Below are positions 10,182 through 18,176 of a stretch of 64,000 nucleotides of DNA, one piece after another. The first letter of the stretch is position 1, and each line of letters starts with the position of its first letter. The stretch covers positions 248,001 through 312,000 of the forward strand of contig JBAOHX010000005.1 in NCBI GenBank assembly GCA_037044955.1, in the 5' to 3' direction. The DNA is from JAJXWB01 sp037044955 (GTDB lineage Bacteria > Pseudomonadota > Alphaproteobacteria > Rhizobiales > Beijerinckiaceae). The translations under genes and the position numbers were made by a program. The notes beneath the pieces were generated by a model, which did not search any database, was not told the origin of the DNA, and saw nothing but the letters and a program-made list of their open reading frames with translations.

Positions 10182-11681
10182 ATGTTTCCGAAACCGGTTC
10201 CTTCGCTCGACATCAACACGTACGAATTCGAATCCGCGCCGATGGTGAAGCCGACAGGCTTTCGCGAATATGACGCGCGCTGGCTGTTCGAAAAGGAAAT
10301 CAACCTGATGGGCGTGCAGGCGCTGGGGCTCGGGCTCGGCACGCTGCTGCACGAAATGGGCGTGAAGCCGGAACTGGCGACCGGCCACGATTTCCGCTCC
10401 TATTCCGCCTCCATCAAATATGCGCTGGTGACCGGCCTGATGGCGGCGGGCGTCAAGGTGAAGGACATTGGCCTCGCGCTTTCGCCCATGGCCTATTTCG
10501 CGCAATTCGCGCTGGATACGCCGGCGGTGGCGATGATCACCGCCTCGCACAACGACAACGGCTGGACCGGCGTGAAGATGGGGGCGCAGCGCCCGGTGAC
10601 CTTCGGACCGGACGAGATGGGCCGGCTGCGCGACATCGTTCTGAACGGCAAGTTCCGCTACGCCGACGGCGGCGGCTACCAGTTCGTCGAGAACTTTCCG
10701 GAAATCTATCTCTCCGATCTCGCTGATCGCCCGAAGATCAAGCGCAAGCTGAAAGTGGTGGCGGCCTGCGGCAACGGCACGGCCGGCGCCTTCGCGCCGA
10801 AACTGCTCGAACGCCTCGGCGTCGAGGTCATCCCGATGGACGTCGACCTCGACTGGAATTTCCCGAAATACAATCCGAACCCCGAAGACATGGAAATGCT
10901 CCATGCGATGGCGGCGAAGGTGAAGGAGACCGGCGCCGATGTCGCGCTCGGCTTCGACGGCGACGGCGACCGCTGCGGCGTGGTCGACAACAACGGCGAG
11001 GAAATCTTCGCCGACAAGATCGGCGTCATGCTGGCGCGCGATCTCGGCAAGCTCTATCCCAACTCGACCTTCGTCGTGGACGTGAAATCGACCGGCCTCT
11101 ACGCCACCGATTCCGAGCTGCTCGCGACCGGCGCGAAGACCGATTACTGGAAGACCGGCCATTCCTACATCAAGCGCCGCGTCACCGATTTGAAGGCGCT
11201 CGCCGGCTTCGAGAAATCGGGCCATTTCTTCTTCAACGCGCCGGTCGGGCGCGGCTACGACGACGGCCTGCTGACCGGCGTGCACGTTCTCGAAATGCTC
11301 GACCGCAATCCCGGCAAGTCGATGGCCGATCTCTACGCCGACCTGCCGAAGACCTGGGGCTCGCCGACCATGTCGCCGCATTGCGACGACGAGAAGAAAT
11401 ACGGCGTCGTCGATCGCGTCACCGCCCGCTTCAAGGAGATGCAGGCCAAAGGCGAGACGATCATCGGCCAGAAGATCCGCGATCTCGTGACCGTCAACGG
11501 CGTGCGCGTGACGGTGGAGGACGGCACGTGGGGCCTGGTGCGCGCCTCCTCGAACAAGCCGGAACTGGTGGTCGTCGTGGAAAGCCCGGCGTCGGAGGCC
11601 AACCTGCGCGCCATGTTCGCGGCGGTCGACGGCGTGTTGCGCGAGAATCCGGAAGTCGGCGCCTACAACCAGACGATCTGA
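10182..11681 (+). CDS. Phosphomannomutase/phosphoglucomutase
   Basis: Alpha-D-phosphohexomutase, 499 residues, cytoplasmic. It interconverts hexose-6- and hexose-1-phosphates to feed nucleotide sugars for polysaccharide and LPS. Domain motifs in order: phosphoserine loop ITASHNDNGWTGVKMG (about 118), metal loop GFDGDGDRCGVVD (about 257-269), sugar-binding FEKSGHFFF, and phosphate-binding RASSNKPELVVVVES near the C-terminus. ATG 10182 (MFPKPVPSLDINTYEF) has GGGA about 8 nt upstream; the open frame extends left to 9591 without family similarity. Monocistronic: a strong intrinsic terminator follows directly. The exact sugar preference (ManB/AlgC-like) cannot be told from sequence. Confidence 0.9.
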   Translation: MFPKPVPSLDINTYEFESAPMVKPTGFREYDARWLFEKEINLMGVQALGLGLGTLLHEMGVKPELATGHDFRSYSASIKYALVTGLMAAGVKVKDIGLALSPMAYFAQFALDTPAVAMITASHNDNGWTGVKMGAQRPVTFGPDEMGRLRDIVLNGKFRYADGGGYQFVENFPEIYLSDLADRPKIKRKLKVVAACGNGTAGAFAPKLLERLGVEVIPMDVDLDWNFPKYNPNPEDMEMLHAMAAKVKETGADVALGFDGDGDRCGVVDNNGEEIFADKIGVMLARDLGKLYPNSTFVVDVKSTGLYATDSELLATGAKTDYWKTGHSYIKRRVTDLKALAGFEKSGHFFFNAPVGRGYDDGLLTGVHVLEMLDRNPGKSMADLYADLPKTWGSPTMSPHCDDEKKYGVVDRVTARFKEMQAKGETIIGQKIRDLVTVNGVRVTVEDGTWGLVRASSNKPELVVVVESPASEANLRAMFAAVDGVLRENPEVGAYNQTI

Positions 11682-11699
11682 TCGCGATGGCGAAACGGA

Positions 11700-11737
11700 A
11701 AGCGGCGGGCGCCTGGCGTCCGCCGCTCTCTTTTTTG
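11700..11737 (+). terminator. Rho-independent terminator of the phosphohexomutase gene
   Basis: A perfect 8-bp GC stem (11701-11708 with 11720-11727) with an 11-nt loop is followed by CTC and six T residues (11731-11736). It lies 19 nt after the mutase stop and just before the 3' end of the convergent pilin-like gene. Confidence 0.85.
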
Positions 11738-11753
11738 CCGACGGTCCGTCGTC

Positions 11754-12530
11754 TCAGGACACGGACGGATTGTTCTGCGCGCAGAGCGTGGCGTTGGTCG
11801 TCAGCGACGTGCCCACGATCGGCAGGCCCGTGCGCGACCAGAAGGCCTGCGACCAGCCGGTGTTGATCGACGTCAGGTTGGACCAGTTGAATACTTTGAA
11901 CGTGAAGCCGGGCGAATAGGTGTAGGTCACGTCCGCCACGATCAGGTAGCCGGTCGGCGCGCCCGAGGTGGTGTATTCCGGCGGCAAGAACGAGGGATAG
12001 GTGGAATCGGTCAGGCTCTTGTCGGCGGCCTGCAGCGGCTTGTTGGTTGTCGACAGCGCCGGCGTGCCCGGCGGCGTGAAGGCGTTGTTGGCGCCGTTGC
12101 AGGGACGCGCGAGGCCGCTGTTGCTGGTCACCGACCATTTGGTGAAGGCCCACATGTTGTTGGCGCTGTCCTTCACCACGTCGACGCGCGAGAGCGTCAT
12201 CTTCAGGGACGACGACGAATAGGGCGCCATGATCGTCGCGGCGGCGGCGAAGAAGTTCGACATGTCGGAATTGGTGACGACGGGGTTGCCGGTCGCGGCC
12301 GTCTGGCGCGAGGCGATGTCGGCGAGGGCGCGCGCGACGAGCGCGACCTTTCGCGTCGCCATGTACGCCTTGGTCGTGACCGCGGTCGACAGATAAAGGC
12401 CGAGCATGACCGGCAGGATGATGGCGAATTCGACCGCCGCGACGCCGCGATCGTCGCGCCAGCGAACGGGCACAAGGCGCAACAAGCGTCCAATAGCCGT
12501 GCGCGCCGTTTGCTGCAGGGGCGCGGTCAT
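11754..12530 (-). CDS. TadG/TadE-like minor pilin of the Tad pilus
   Basis: A 258-residue protein with a TadE-like N-terminus: a basic stretch VRWRDDRG, then VAAVEFAIILPVMLGLYLS. This is the pseudopilin-like segment with Glu at the position conserved in TadE/TadF. The rest is an exported domain rich in Ser/Thr/Asn. Its ATG (12528-12530) overlaps the TGA of the upstream tadE-like gene, so they are translationally coupled. In Tad systems such proteins are processed by the prepilin peptidase and act in pilus assembly or anchoring. Whether this is the TadF or TadG counterpart is uncertain, since it lacks the vWA domain of long TadG proteins. Confidence 0.8.
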   Translation of the reverse strand: MTAPLQQTARTAIGRLLRLVPVRWRDDRGVAAVEFAIILPVMLGLYLSTAVTTKAYMATRKVALVARALADIASRQTAATGNPVVTNSDMSNFFAAAATIMAPYSSSSLKMTLSRVDVVKDSANNMWAFTKWSVTSNSGLARPCNGANNAFTPPGTPALSTTNKPLQAADKSLTDSTYPSFLPPEYTTSGAPTGYLIVADVTYTYSPGFTFKVFNWSNLTSINTGWSQAFWSRTGLPIVGTSLTTNATLCAQNNPSVS

Positions 12531-13084
12531 CAATAATTCTCCGACTTGAACACGGTCGTCGCCATGAGCGTCACCGACGAAGAGCTGAACCCGCTGAACC
12601 GGTTGAAATAGAGGGGATAGGGGTAGCAGACGCGCACGACGAGCACCTGACCGGTCGAGCCCGGCGCGTAGCTCGCCGTCTGGCCGGCGTTGCAGATCGT
12701 GTTCGTCGTATCGAAGGCGGTCGTGTAGTCGGCGGCCGATCTGACGTCGATCTTGACGTTGCCGCAACTGAAGTTGCGCCAGAGCTTGCCGCACACGAGG
12801 TTGGTGAAGGTCGTGAGCTGCTGCGACGTCGACTGGCCGTTCGTCTGGATCTGGCCGGTGAGGAGTTGGCGCGAGGCTTCATAGGTCGCGTTCTCGAGAT
12901 TGCTCTGGTTGAACAGAAGAAAGGCGGCCTCGAAGATCGCGCAGAGAATCATGAAGAACGGGATGGAGACGATCCCGAATTCGACCGCGGTCGCGCCGCG
13001 CGCATCCCTGGCGAATGCGCCGCCGCTGCTGCGGACGGCCTGCGCCTTTCTGCCAAAGGACATCAACAGACGGCGGACAATCAT
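12530..13084 (-). CDS. TadE-like pilus assembly pseudopilin
   Basis: A 184-residue TadE-family protein. After a short basic N-terminus comes RDARGATAVEFGIVSIPFF, the typical Gly/Ala-Thr-x-Val-Glu-Phe prepilin-type segment, then a hydrophobic stretch and a periplasmic domain with four cysteines (VCGKLW, NFSCGN, TICNAG, VRVCYP). ATG 13084 has GGAGAG about 8 nt upstream; the longer 13111 start would be TTG. It is coupled to the following TadG-like gene by a TGATG overlap. It should be cleaved by the CpaA peptidase encoded at 14.4 kb and work with the Tad machinery on the plus strand. Confidence 0.85.
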   Translation of the reverse strand: MIVRRLLMSFGRKAQAVRSSGGAFARDARGATAVEFGIVSIPFFMILCAIFEAAFLLFNQSNLENATYEASRQLLTGQIQTNGQSTSQQLTTFTNLVCGKLWRNFSCGNVKIDVRSAADYTTAFDTTNTICNAGQTASYAPGSTGQVLVVRVCYPYPLYFNRFSGFSSSSVTLMATTVFKSENY

Positions 13085-13210
13085 CGACGCACTCTCCGGC
13101 ACTGGACGCAAAGGCGTCCACTCTCAGAAAGCACAGGATTCGTTAAGATACGGTAGAAGAATGCGTCAGTGGCGGCGGTTCGGCGTGGCAAGGCGCGCTG
13201 CTTGCCGCCG

Positions 13211-13681
13211 TCACTTGCCGCCCGACATGGCCGCGCCGGTGCGCGTGCGGACGTTGGTGATGCCTTCCGACATGAACTTGGTGTCGTCGCCCAGCGCCAC
13301 GGTCGGGGCGCAGCGCGGATTGCAGGAGTAGGATTCCTGCGACGTCCCGCGCAGAACGACGAGAGACTGGTTGCTGGCGATCACCTTGATCGTCGTTTCG
13401 TCGATGGCGTTGCCCGAGGAGTCGAGCGAGATCAGGTTGGTCGTGCCAAAGCTGCGGCCGCTCACCACCATCGAGCCATTGCCCTTCAGCATGGTGACGT
13501 CGGCGACCAGGGGATTGCCGATGATGAGCGTCTGGGTGCCCGCGGGAACCTTGACGATGCGCGCGCGATCGAGCGACACGACGATGCCGCCGGCGTCCGC
13601 GTGCGCGGCGATGGATCCCAAAAGCGCCAGCGCCAGACCTCCCACGAGGGAACGCGCAGGCGTCCGACCAGACCTCGACAT
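13211..13681 (-). CDS. Stand-alone pilus assembly N-terminal domain protein (CpaC N-domain paralogue)
   Basis: A 156-residue exported protein with a signal peptide (SLVGGLALALLGSIAAHADA). Its core aligns by eye with the N-domain of the CpaC secretin at 15.9 kb: IVKVPAGTQTLIIGNP and LVADVTM here against IIIDLPTDAAEIVVGDP and KVANAVV there. It lacks the secretin domain. The tail has two Cys (SCNPRC) and a Gly-rich end. ATG 13681 has GCGGAG about 8 nt upstream. It heads the minus-strand tadE/tadG group. Probably a periplasmic accessory that interacts with CpaC; that role is inferred from homology and position. Confidence 0.75.
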   Translation of the reverse strand: MSRSGRTPARSLVGGLALALLGSIAAHADAGGIVVSLDRARIVKVPAGTQTLIIGNPLVADVTMLKGNGSMVVSGRSFGTTNLISLDSSGNAIDETTIKVIASNQSLVVLRGTSQESYSCNPRCAPTVALGDDTKFMSEGITNVRTRTGAAMSGGK

Positions 13682-14087
13682 ACAAGTGCTCCGCGCCGAC
13701 ATACAGCCCGCACAAAACAACATGGAAAGGTGAATGAAGTATAAAGCGCGGCCCGACGACCTTACCGGTCAGAGCCGCGCGCAGAGCGACAAGCCCGGCT
13801 GCGGCGCTTGCGGGCGCGGGCATGTCCGCGCGACGCCGCCTGCGCCGACACACGCCGCGCGCCGCACGAGACCGCGCCTTTCCGCTGGCCGGCCTTCGAA
13901 TGCGCCGCCGCGACGCCGCGCGCAATTCGATGCAAGCCATTACGTCGGTCTTAACCACGAAACTCCGCAGATCGCGGGCGGCTCAAACTGAGCATCGGAT
14001 TAACCGTCTCGCAAGGGTCGGCGACTATAAGTGGCACATTCCAGCGTTGAGCCATCCAGAGTGCTGGAACGAAGATTGGAGCCACAT
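13682..14087. promoter_or_regulatory. Divergent control region between the CpaC-N paralogue and flp
   Basis: About 400 bp without a convincing gene. It must hold the promoters for both arms of the Tad locus. Visible: TTAACC elements at 13951-13956 and 14000-14005 (resembling CtrA half-sites), TATAAG at 14026-14031 as a possible -10, and an inverted repeat TTCCAGC/GCTGGAA (14039-14045 and 14063-14069) in what would be the flp leader. An 85-codon open frame at 13734-13991 is Arg/Pro-rich and not believable as a gene. The promoter assignment is inference. Confidence 0.45.
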
Positions 14088-14252
14088 ATGAAGACCGTTT
14101 TCTCTCGCTTCCTGAAAGACGAGTCGGGCGCGACCGCCATCGAGTACAGCCTTATCGCCGCCCTCATCGGCGTCGCCGTCATCGCCGCCGTCAAGTCGCT
14201 CGGCCTGACGCTGTCGAGCAAGTTCTCGAGCATCACGGCGAACCTGACCTAA
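14088..14252 (+). CDS. flp: Flp/Fap-type pilin (major Tad pilin)
   Basis: A 54-residue type IVb prepilin. The short basic leader (MKTVFSRFLKDESG) ends in Gly, and the mature protein begins ATAIEYSLIAALIGVAVIAA with the conserved Glu-Tyr pair of Flp pilins. CpaA should cleave after the Gly, and the mature subunit polymerises into the Tad pilus. ATG 14088 has GGAG 7 nt upstream. The gene is followed at once by a strong terminator, so it can be expressed at higher level than the assembly genes downstream, as is usual for the major pilin. Confidence 0.95.
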   Translation: MKTVFSRFLKDESGATAIEYSLIAALIGVAVIAAVKSLGLTLSSKFSSITANLT

Positions 14253-14278
14253 TACTTCCGTCCGAAAGGACAGAACGG

Positions 14279-14313
14279 AAGCGGCCCCGGTCCCCTGGGG
14301 CCGCTTTCTTTTT
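14279..14313 (+). terminator. Intrinsic terminator after flp
   Basis: A perfect 8-bp stem GCGGCCCC/GGGGCCGC (14281-14288 with 14297-14304) is followed by TTTCTTTTT (14305-14313), 27 nt after the flp stop. It would uncouple pilin mRNA from the assembly genes or attenuate read-through. Confidence 0.88.
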
Positions 14314-14396
14314 GACGCCGCCCTCTTCGTTAAGAAAGGGTCAACGCGTCGCGTCTAAGAATGCGCGAAAGCCTGCCTTATCTCTGGGAGCCCCGC

Positions 14397-14903
14397 ATGC
14401 TCGACCTCGCGATCCTCGCCATCTTCCCGGGTGTGATGGTCTTTGCGGCGATCTCCGACATGCTGACGATGAAGATTCCCAATCTCGCGTCGCTCCTGCT
14501 CGTCATCGCCTTCTTCATCATGGCTATGACCATGGGCATGCAATGGTCGGCGATCGGCTGGCACACGCTGGCGGGCATTCTGACCCTCGTCGTCTGCTTC
14601 ATGTTCTTCAACGCCGGCTGGATCGGCGGCGGCGACGCCAAACTCGCCGCGGCGACCTCGCTGTGGCTCGGTTTCGGCCTCCTGCCGTCCTATGGCGTGT
14701 TCGCGTCCGTCTTCGGCGGCGTGCTGACGCTCGCCATCCTGCAACTGCGCCGCATGACGATCCAGGGCGCGTCCTTCTCCACGCCCTGGCTGGCGCGCCT
14801 TGCCGAAACGAACGGCGGCATCCCCTACGGCATCGCGCTCGCGGCGGCTGGCCTCACCGTCTATCCCGACACGGCGATCTGGATCGCCGCCCGTTCGATT
14901 TGA
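14397..14903 (+). CDS. cpaA: CpaA/TadV prepilin peptidase
   Basis: An A24-family aspartic prepilin peptidase, 168 residues, almost entirely membrane-embedded. The two catalytic Asp sites are visible: ISDMLTMKIPN near residue 20 and the GGGDAKL motif in the middle. It should cleave the leader of Flp and of the TadE-like proteins. The ATG at 14397 (MLDLAIL) has GGGAG 6 nt upstream and is preferred to the ATG at 14361, which has no ribosome site. It lies between the flp terminator and cpaB. Confidence 0.9.
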   Translation: MLDLAILAIFPGVMVFAAISDMLTMKIPNLASLLLVIAFFIMAMTMGMQWSAIGWHTLAGILTLVVCFMFFNAGWIGGGDAKLAAATSLWLGFGLLPSYGVFASVFGGVLTLAILQLRRMTIQGASFSTPWLARLAETNGGIPYGIALAAAGLTVYPDTAIWIAARSI

Positions 14904-15040
14904 ACGCCGCCGCAATCGCTCGACTATCGTTCGAACCCGTTGAAGCCGGTCGAATTGGATAGGAACGGTTAACCTTAATTTGACGTTTCACTGCTCAAAT
15001 CCAGGCAACGACATGCGTCGTAGCTTCGGGTTTGGTGACC

Positions 15041-15853
15041 ATGAAAAAAGCTCAGATCGCCGTCTTGGGCGTAGCGTTGGCGGCGGGGGCCGGGGCCTAT
15101 CTTCTGATGCCCTCGCAGCAACCCCAACAGGTCCAGGTGGTTCAGCCGGTCACGCCGGTCGTCGACAACGACGACGTTCTGGTCGCGGCGATCGCGCTCG
15201 ACTACGGCAAGACGCTCGACGAGACCATGATCCACTGGCAGGCCTGGCCCAAGAGCAGCCCGATCGTCGGCGTCATTCGCAAGAGCGCCGAGCCCAACGC
15301 GATCCAGGATCTCAAGGGTTCGATCGTGCGCGGCAATTTCATGGCCGAAGAGCCGATGCGCAAGGATCGCCTCGTCAAGGGTCCGACGGCGGGCCTGATG
15401 TCCACGCTGGTCGGGCAGGGCAGACGCGCCGTGGCCATCAACATCGACGCGAGCGGCGCGACCTCGGCCGGCGGCTTCGTGCTGCCGAACGACCATGTCG
15501 ACATATTGCGCACCTATCGCGACGAGGATGCGGCCAAGGCCGGACAGCCCGACGCTTTCGTGACCGAGACGATCCTGAAGAACGTCAAGGTTCTCGCCAT
15601 CGGCCCGAACGTCCAGACGGAAAACGGCAAGACGGTCATCATCGGCTCGAACGCGACGCTGGAGCTCGATCCCAAGCAGGCCGAGACCATCACGCTCGCC
15701 CAGCGCACGGGACAATTGTCGCTGACGCTGCGCAGCCTGCTCGACGCCATCGCCGAAGCCAAGCCCGAGGACATGCAGCCCGACGCCAAGCCGGACGACA
15801 AGTCGATCACCATCATCCGCTACGGCGTGAGCAGCAGCGCAAGGCCCAAGTGA
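15041..15853 (+). CDS. cpaB: CpaB/RcpC Flp pilus assembly protein
   Basis: A 270-residue periplasmic or inner-membrane-anchored Tad protein with an N-terminal hydrophobic anchor (QIAVLGVALAAGAGAYLL). It then has the SAF-like domain (VLVAAIALDYGKTLDETMI, GNFMAEEPM) and the CpaB/RcpC C-terminal region (RAVAINIDASGATSAGGFV, PNDHVDILRT). Family members connect the inner-membrane platform with the CpaC secretin. ATG 15041 (MKKAQIAV) is chosen over in-frame TTG/GTG codons at 15032/15035. The upstream 137 bp contains GGTTAACCTTAA, a possible CtrA-type element. Confidence 0.92.
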   Translation: MKKAQIAVLGVALAAGAGAYLLMPSQQPQQVQVVQPVTPVVDNDDVLVAAIALDYGKTLDETMIHWQAWPKSSPIVGVIRKSAEPNAIQDLKGSIVRGNFMAEEPMRKDRLVKGPTAGLMSTLVGQGRRAVAINIDASGATSAGGFVLPNDHVDILRTYRDEDAAKAGQPDAFVTETILKNVKVLAIGPNVQTENGKTVIIGSNATLELDPKQAETITLAQRTGQLSLTLRSLLDAIAEAKPEDMQPDAKPDDKSITIIRYGVSSSARPK

Positions 15854-15891
15854 TGCGGAAGAACGTGATGCGGAAGAACGCGATGCAGAAC
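15850..15891 (+). repeat. Tandem 15-bp repeat at the cpaB-cpaC junction
   Basis: Two perfect copies of GTGATGCGGAAGAAC (15850-15864, 15865-15879) and a degenerate third (to about 15891) span the cpaB stop and the first possible cpaC starts. Each copy holds an in-frame ATG and a GCGGAAG element that resembles a ribosome site. It may provide redundant initiation or simply be a slippage duplication. Confidence 0.7.
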
Positions 15892-15936
15892 GAATCACGC
15901 GCGCATTTCAACGCGGGCAAGACCGGAAGGACGATC

Positions 15937-17403
15937 ATGGGCGCAGTTTCGCGACGGATCGCGTCAGGACTGACCGCTGGCGCGCTGGCGCTGACGCTGG
16001 CGCCGGCGAGCGCGCCGACCGCGGCCCTCGCGCAGGGACGCGGCGGCGGCGTCGAATCGGCGTCGGCCGCGATGTTCGCCAAGCGAATCACGCTGGGCGT
16101 CGGCCGCACGATCATCATCGACCTTCCCACGGACGCCGCCGAAATCGTCGTCGGCGATCCCAAGGTCGCCAACGCCGTCGTGCGCTCGACGCGCAAGCTC
16201 TACGTCATGGGCCTCGGCACCGGCCAGACCACCATTCTCGCCATGTCCGCCGACGGGCGTCAGATCGCCAATATCGAGATGAACATCGGGCGCGATCTCG
16301 ACGAACTCGAAAAGCTCATGCGCACCGCCCTGCCGCGCAGCCGCATCGTGGTGAAGCAGGTCAACGATTCGATCGTGCTGACCGGCGAGGCGCAGTCGGC
16401 CGGCGAGGCCTCGACCGCCGTCGACATCGCCAAGGCGTTCATCGCGCGCGTCGGCGCCGCGGCGGCGGGCGGCGTCGCCTCGCCCGACAACACGGTCGTG
16501 AACGCAATCTCGATCCGCGGGCAGGACCAGGTGATGGTCAAGCTGACCATCGCGGAAGTGCAGCGGACGGCGCTGAAGCAGCTCGGCGTGTCGACCTCGG
16601 CGACCGGCGACACGATCCTCAAGACGACCTGGGCGACGCTCACCCAGCAGAACGCCTATGGCCTCAACGGGTCGATGTCGAACAGCGGCCTCACGGTGCC
16701 GATCGGCAACGGCCTGTCCGCGACGATGACCGCCTTCGAGCGCTGGGGCGTTTCGCGCATTCTCGCCGAACCGACCGTGACCGCGGTCTCCGGCGAAGGC
16801 GCGAAGTTCACCGTCGGCGGCGAACTGCCGGTGCCCGCGAACTCCGCCTGCTCGACCAGTCTCGGCGTGACGACCTGCCAGAACTCGGTGACCTTCAAGC
16901 CCTACGGCATCACGCTGAACATGACGCCTGTCGTCGTCGGCGAAGGCCGCATTCTTCTGCGCCTCGCGACCGAGGTCACCGAAGTCGACACGACGCAGAC
17001 GATGACGATCAATTCGATCTCCGTGCCGGGCTTCCGCACGCGCAAGCACGAAACCTCGGTCGAGCTGCCGTCGGGCGGATCGCTGGCGACCGCGGGCCTC
17101 ATCACCAACAATTCGCGTCATTCGATCACCGGGCTGCCGGGCCTGCTCAACCTGCCGATTCTCGGCGCTCTGTTTCGTTCGCGCGACTACCAGCGGCAGG
17201 AAACCGAGTTGATGATCATCGTGACGCCCTACATCGCCAAGTCGGTCGCCCCGAATGACATTCAGCGCCCCGACGACGGCTTCACCGACGCCAGCGATCC
17301 GCAGGCCTGGCTGCTCGGCCGCGTCAACCGTCTCTATTCCACCAAGTCCAACCCGCGCGCCGCCCAGAACTGGAAGGGTCGCTTCGGGTTCATCCAGGAT
17401 TGA
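15937..17403 (+). CDS. cpaC: CpaC/RcpA outer-membrane secretin of the Tad pilus
   Basis: Type II/III secretin, 488 residues, forming the outer-membrane pore for the Tad pilus. It has a signal peptide (GLTAGALALTLAP...), an N-domain (RTIIIDLPTDAAEIVVGDP), a BON-like segment (VKQVNDSIVLTGEAQ), then the secretin domain. Conserved parts there are VMVKLTIAEVQRTALKQLG, ILAEPTVTAVSGEGAKF, VGGELPVP, GITLNMTPVV and the C-terminal ITGLPGLLNLPILGALF with ETELMIIVTPY. ATG 15937 has GGAAGG 6-7 nt upstream and puts the signal peptide at the N-terminus. A longer start at 15853 (TGATG overlap with cpaB) would add 28 residues encoded by a tandem repeat and is less likely. Confidence 0.93.
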   Translation: MGAVSRRIASGLTAGALALTLAPASAPTAALAQGRGGGVESASAAMFAKRITLGVGRTIIIDLPTDAAEIVVGDPKVANAVVRSTRKLYVMGLGTGQTTILAMSADGRQIANIEMNIGRDLDELEKLMRTALPRSRIVVKQVNDSIVLTGEAQSAGEASTAVDIAKAFIARVGAAAAGGVASPDNTVVNAISIRGQDQVMVKLTIAEVQRTALKQLGVSTSATGDTILKTTWATLTQQNAYGLNGSMSNSGLTVPIGNGLSATMTAFERWGVSRILAEPTVTAVSGEGAKFTVGGELPVPANSACSTSLGVTTCQNSVTFKPYGITLNMTPVVVGEGRILLRLATEVTEVDTTQTMTINSISVPGFRTRKHETSVELPSGGSLATAGLITNNSRHSITGLPGLLNLPILGALFRSRDYQRQETELMIIVTPYIAKSVAPNDIQRPDDGFTDASDPQAWLLGRVNRLYSTKSNPRAAQNWKGRFGFIQD

Positions 17404-17423
17404 GCGCAAGAGGACTAACCCAG

Positions 17424-18173
17424 ATGGCACGTCGGTCGCGTAGCGCGCTGAGCTTCACAACCACCCCGCTGGCCAGACCGTTGGCGGCGCTGCTGGCGAT
17501 CGCCCTGGCGGCGCCGCTCGCCGGATGCGGCACGAGCCGCATCAAGGTCGACAGCGAAAACGGCATGGATGCGCGCATGCGCCATCCGATCGCGCTGATG
17601 AACCTGCCCTACACGCTGGACGTGTTTCCGAGCTCCGGCCGCGAGCGTCTCGACACGCGCACGCAGGAACAGCTCATGGCCTTCGCCCGCCGCTACAGCG
17701 AGGTCGGCTCCGGGCCGATCTCGGTCGTGGTGCCGCAAAGCGGACCGGGCGCGGCAGCCGGCGTGCGCGCGCTCGAGCCGATCCGTCACGAACTGGCCAG
17801 GGCCGGCGCGGTCGCGCCGGTCGTGGTCAGCCACTACCCGGTCGAAAATCCCTCCCTCGCCGCTCCCGTGCGCCTGGCGTTCGACGGCCTGAAGGCCAAG
17901 GTCGTGCACAAGTGCGGCGACTGGCCGGAGGATCTCGCCTCGGCCTCGTCCACCGACGGGTGGCAGAACCGCAGCTACTGGAATCTCGGCTGCGCCAGCC
18001 AGAACATGCTGGCGACGCAGGTCGCCGATCCCCGCGATCTCGCGGAGCCGCGCGGCGAGACGCCGGCCGACCCGAGCATGCGGATGCGCGCCATCGGCAA
18101 CGTGCGCAAGGGCGCGGACCCCGCGACCAACTGGACGACCAAGAACAGCAGCATCGGCTCGGTCGGAGGCTAA
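17424..18173 (+). CDS. cpaD: CpaD-family pilus assembly lipoprotein
   Basis: A 249-residue lipoprotein with a signal peptide and lipobox LAGC (Cys near residue 35), then the CpaD domain. Visible features are LMAFARRYSEVGSGPISVVVPQ, HYPVENPSLAAPVRLAF, and WNLGCASQNMLATQVADPRDL, the typical CpaD tail. In Tad systems this outer-membrane lipoprotein pilots or stabilises the CpaC secretin. ATG 17424 has AGAGGA upstream; the longer frame from 17400 would use TTG. It lies 20 bp after cpaC and 3 bp before cpaE, in one operon. Confidence 0.92.
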   Translation: MARRSRSALSFTTTPLARPLAALLAIALAAPLAGCGTSRIKVDSENGMDARMRHPIALMNLPYTLDVFPSSGRERLDTRTQEQLMAFARRYSEVGSGPISVVVPQSGPGAAAGVRALEPIRHELARAGAVAPVVVSHYPVENPSLAAPVRLAFDGLKAKVVHKCGDWPEDLASASSTDGWQNRSYWNLGCASQNMLATQVADPRDLAEPRGETPADPSMRMRAIGNVRKGADPATNWTTKNSSIGSVGG

Positions 18174-18176
18174 CGC

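Noticed and set aside
13734..13991. 85-codon frame in the Tad control region
   Set aside because: Arg/Pro-rich low-complexity translation, no homology signals, and it overlaps the region needed for promoters.
14032..14058. Sigma54-like element (TGGCAC...TTGA) upstream of flp
   Set aside because: The GG and GC dinucleotides are not at the required 10-nt spacing (CG is found instead of GC).
15853..15936. Longer CpaC start at 15853 by TGATG overlap with cpaB
   Set aside because: The added 28 residues come from a tandem repeat and would bury the signal peptide; ATG 15937 has a much better ribosome site.
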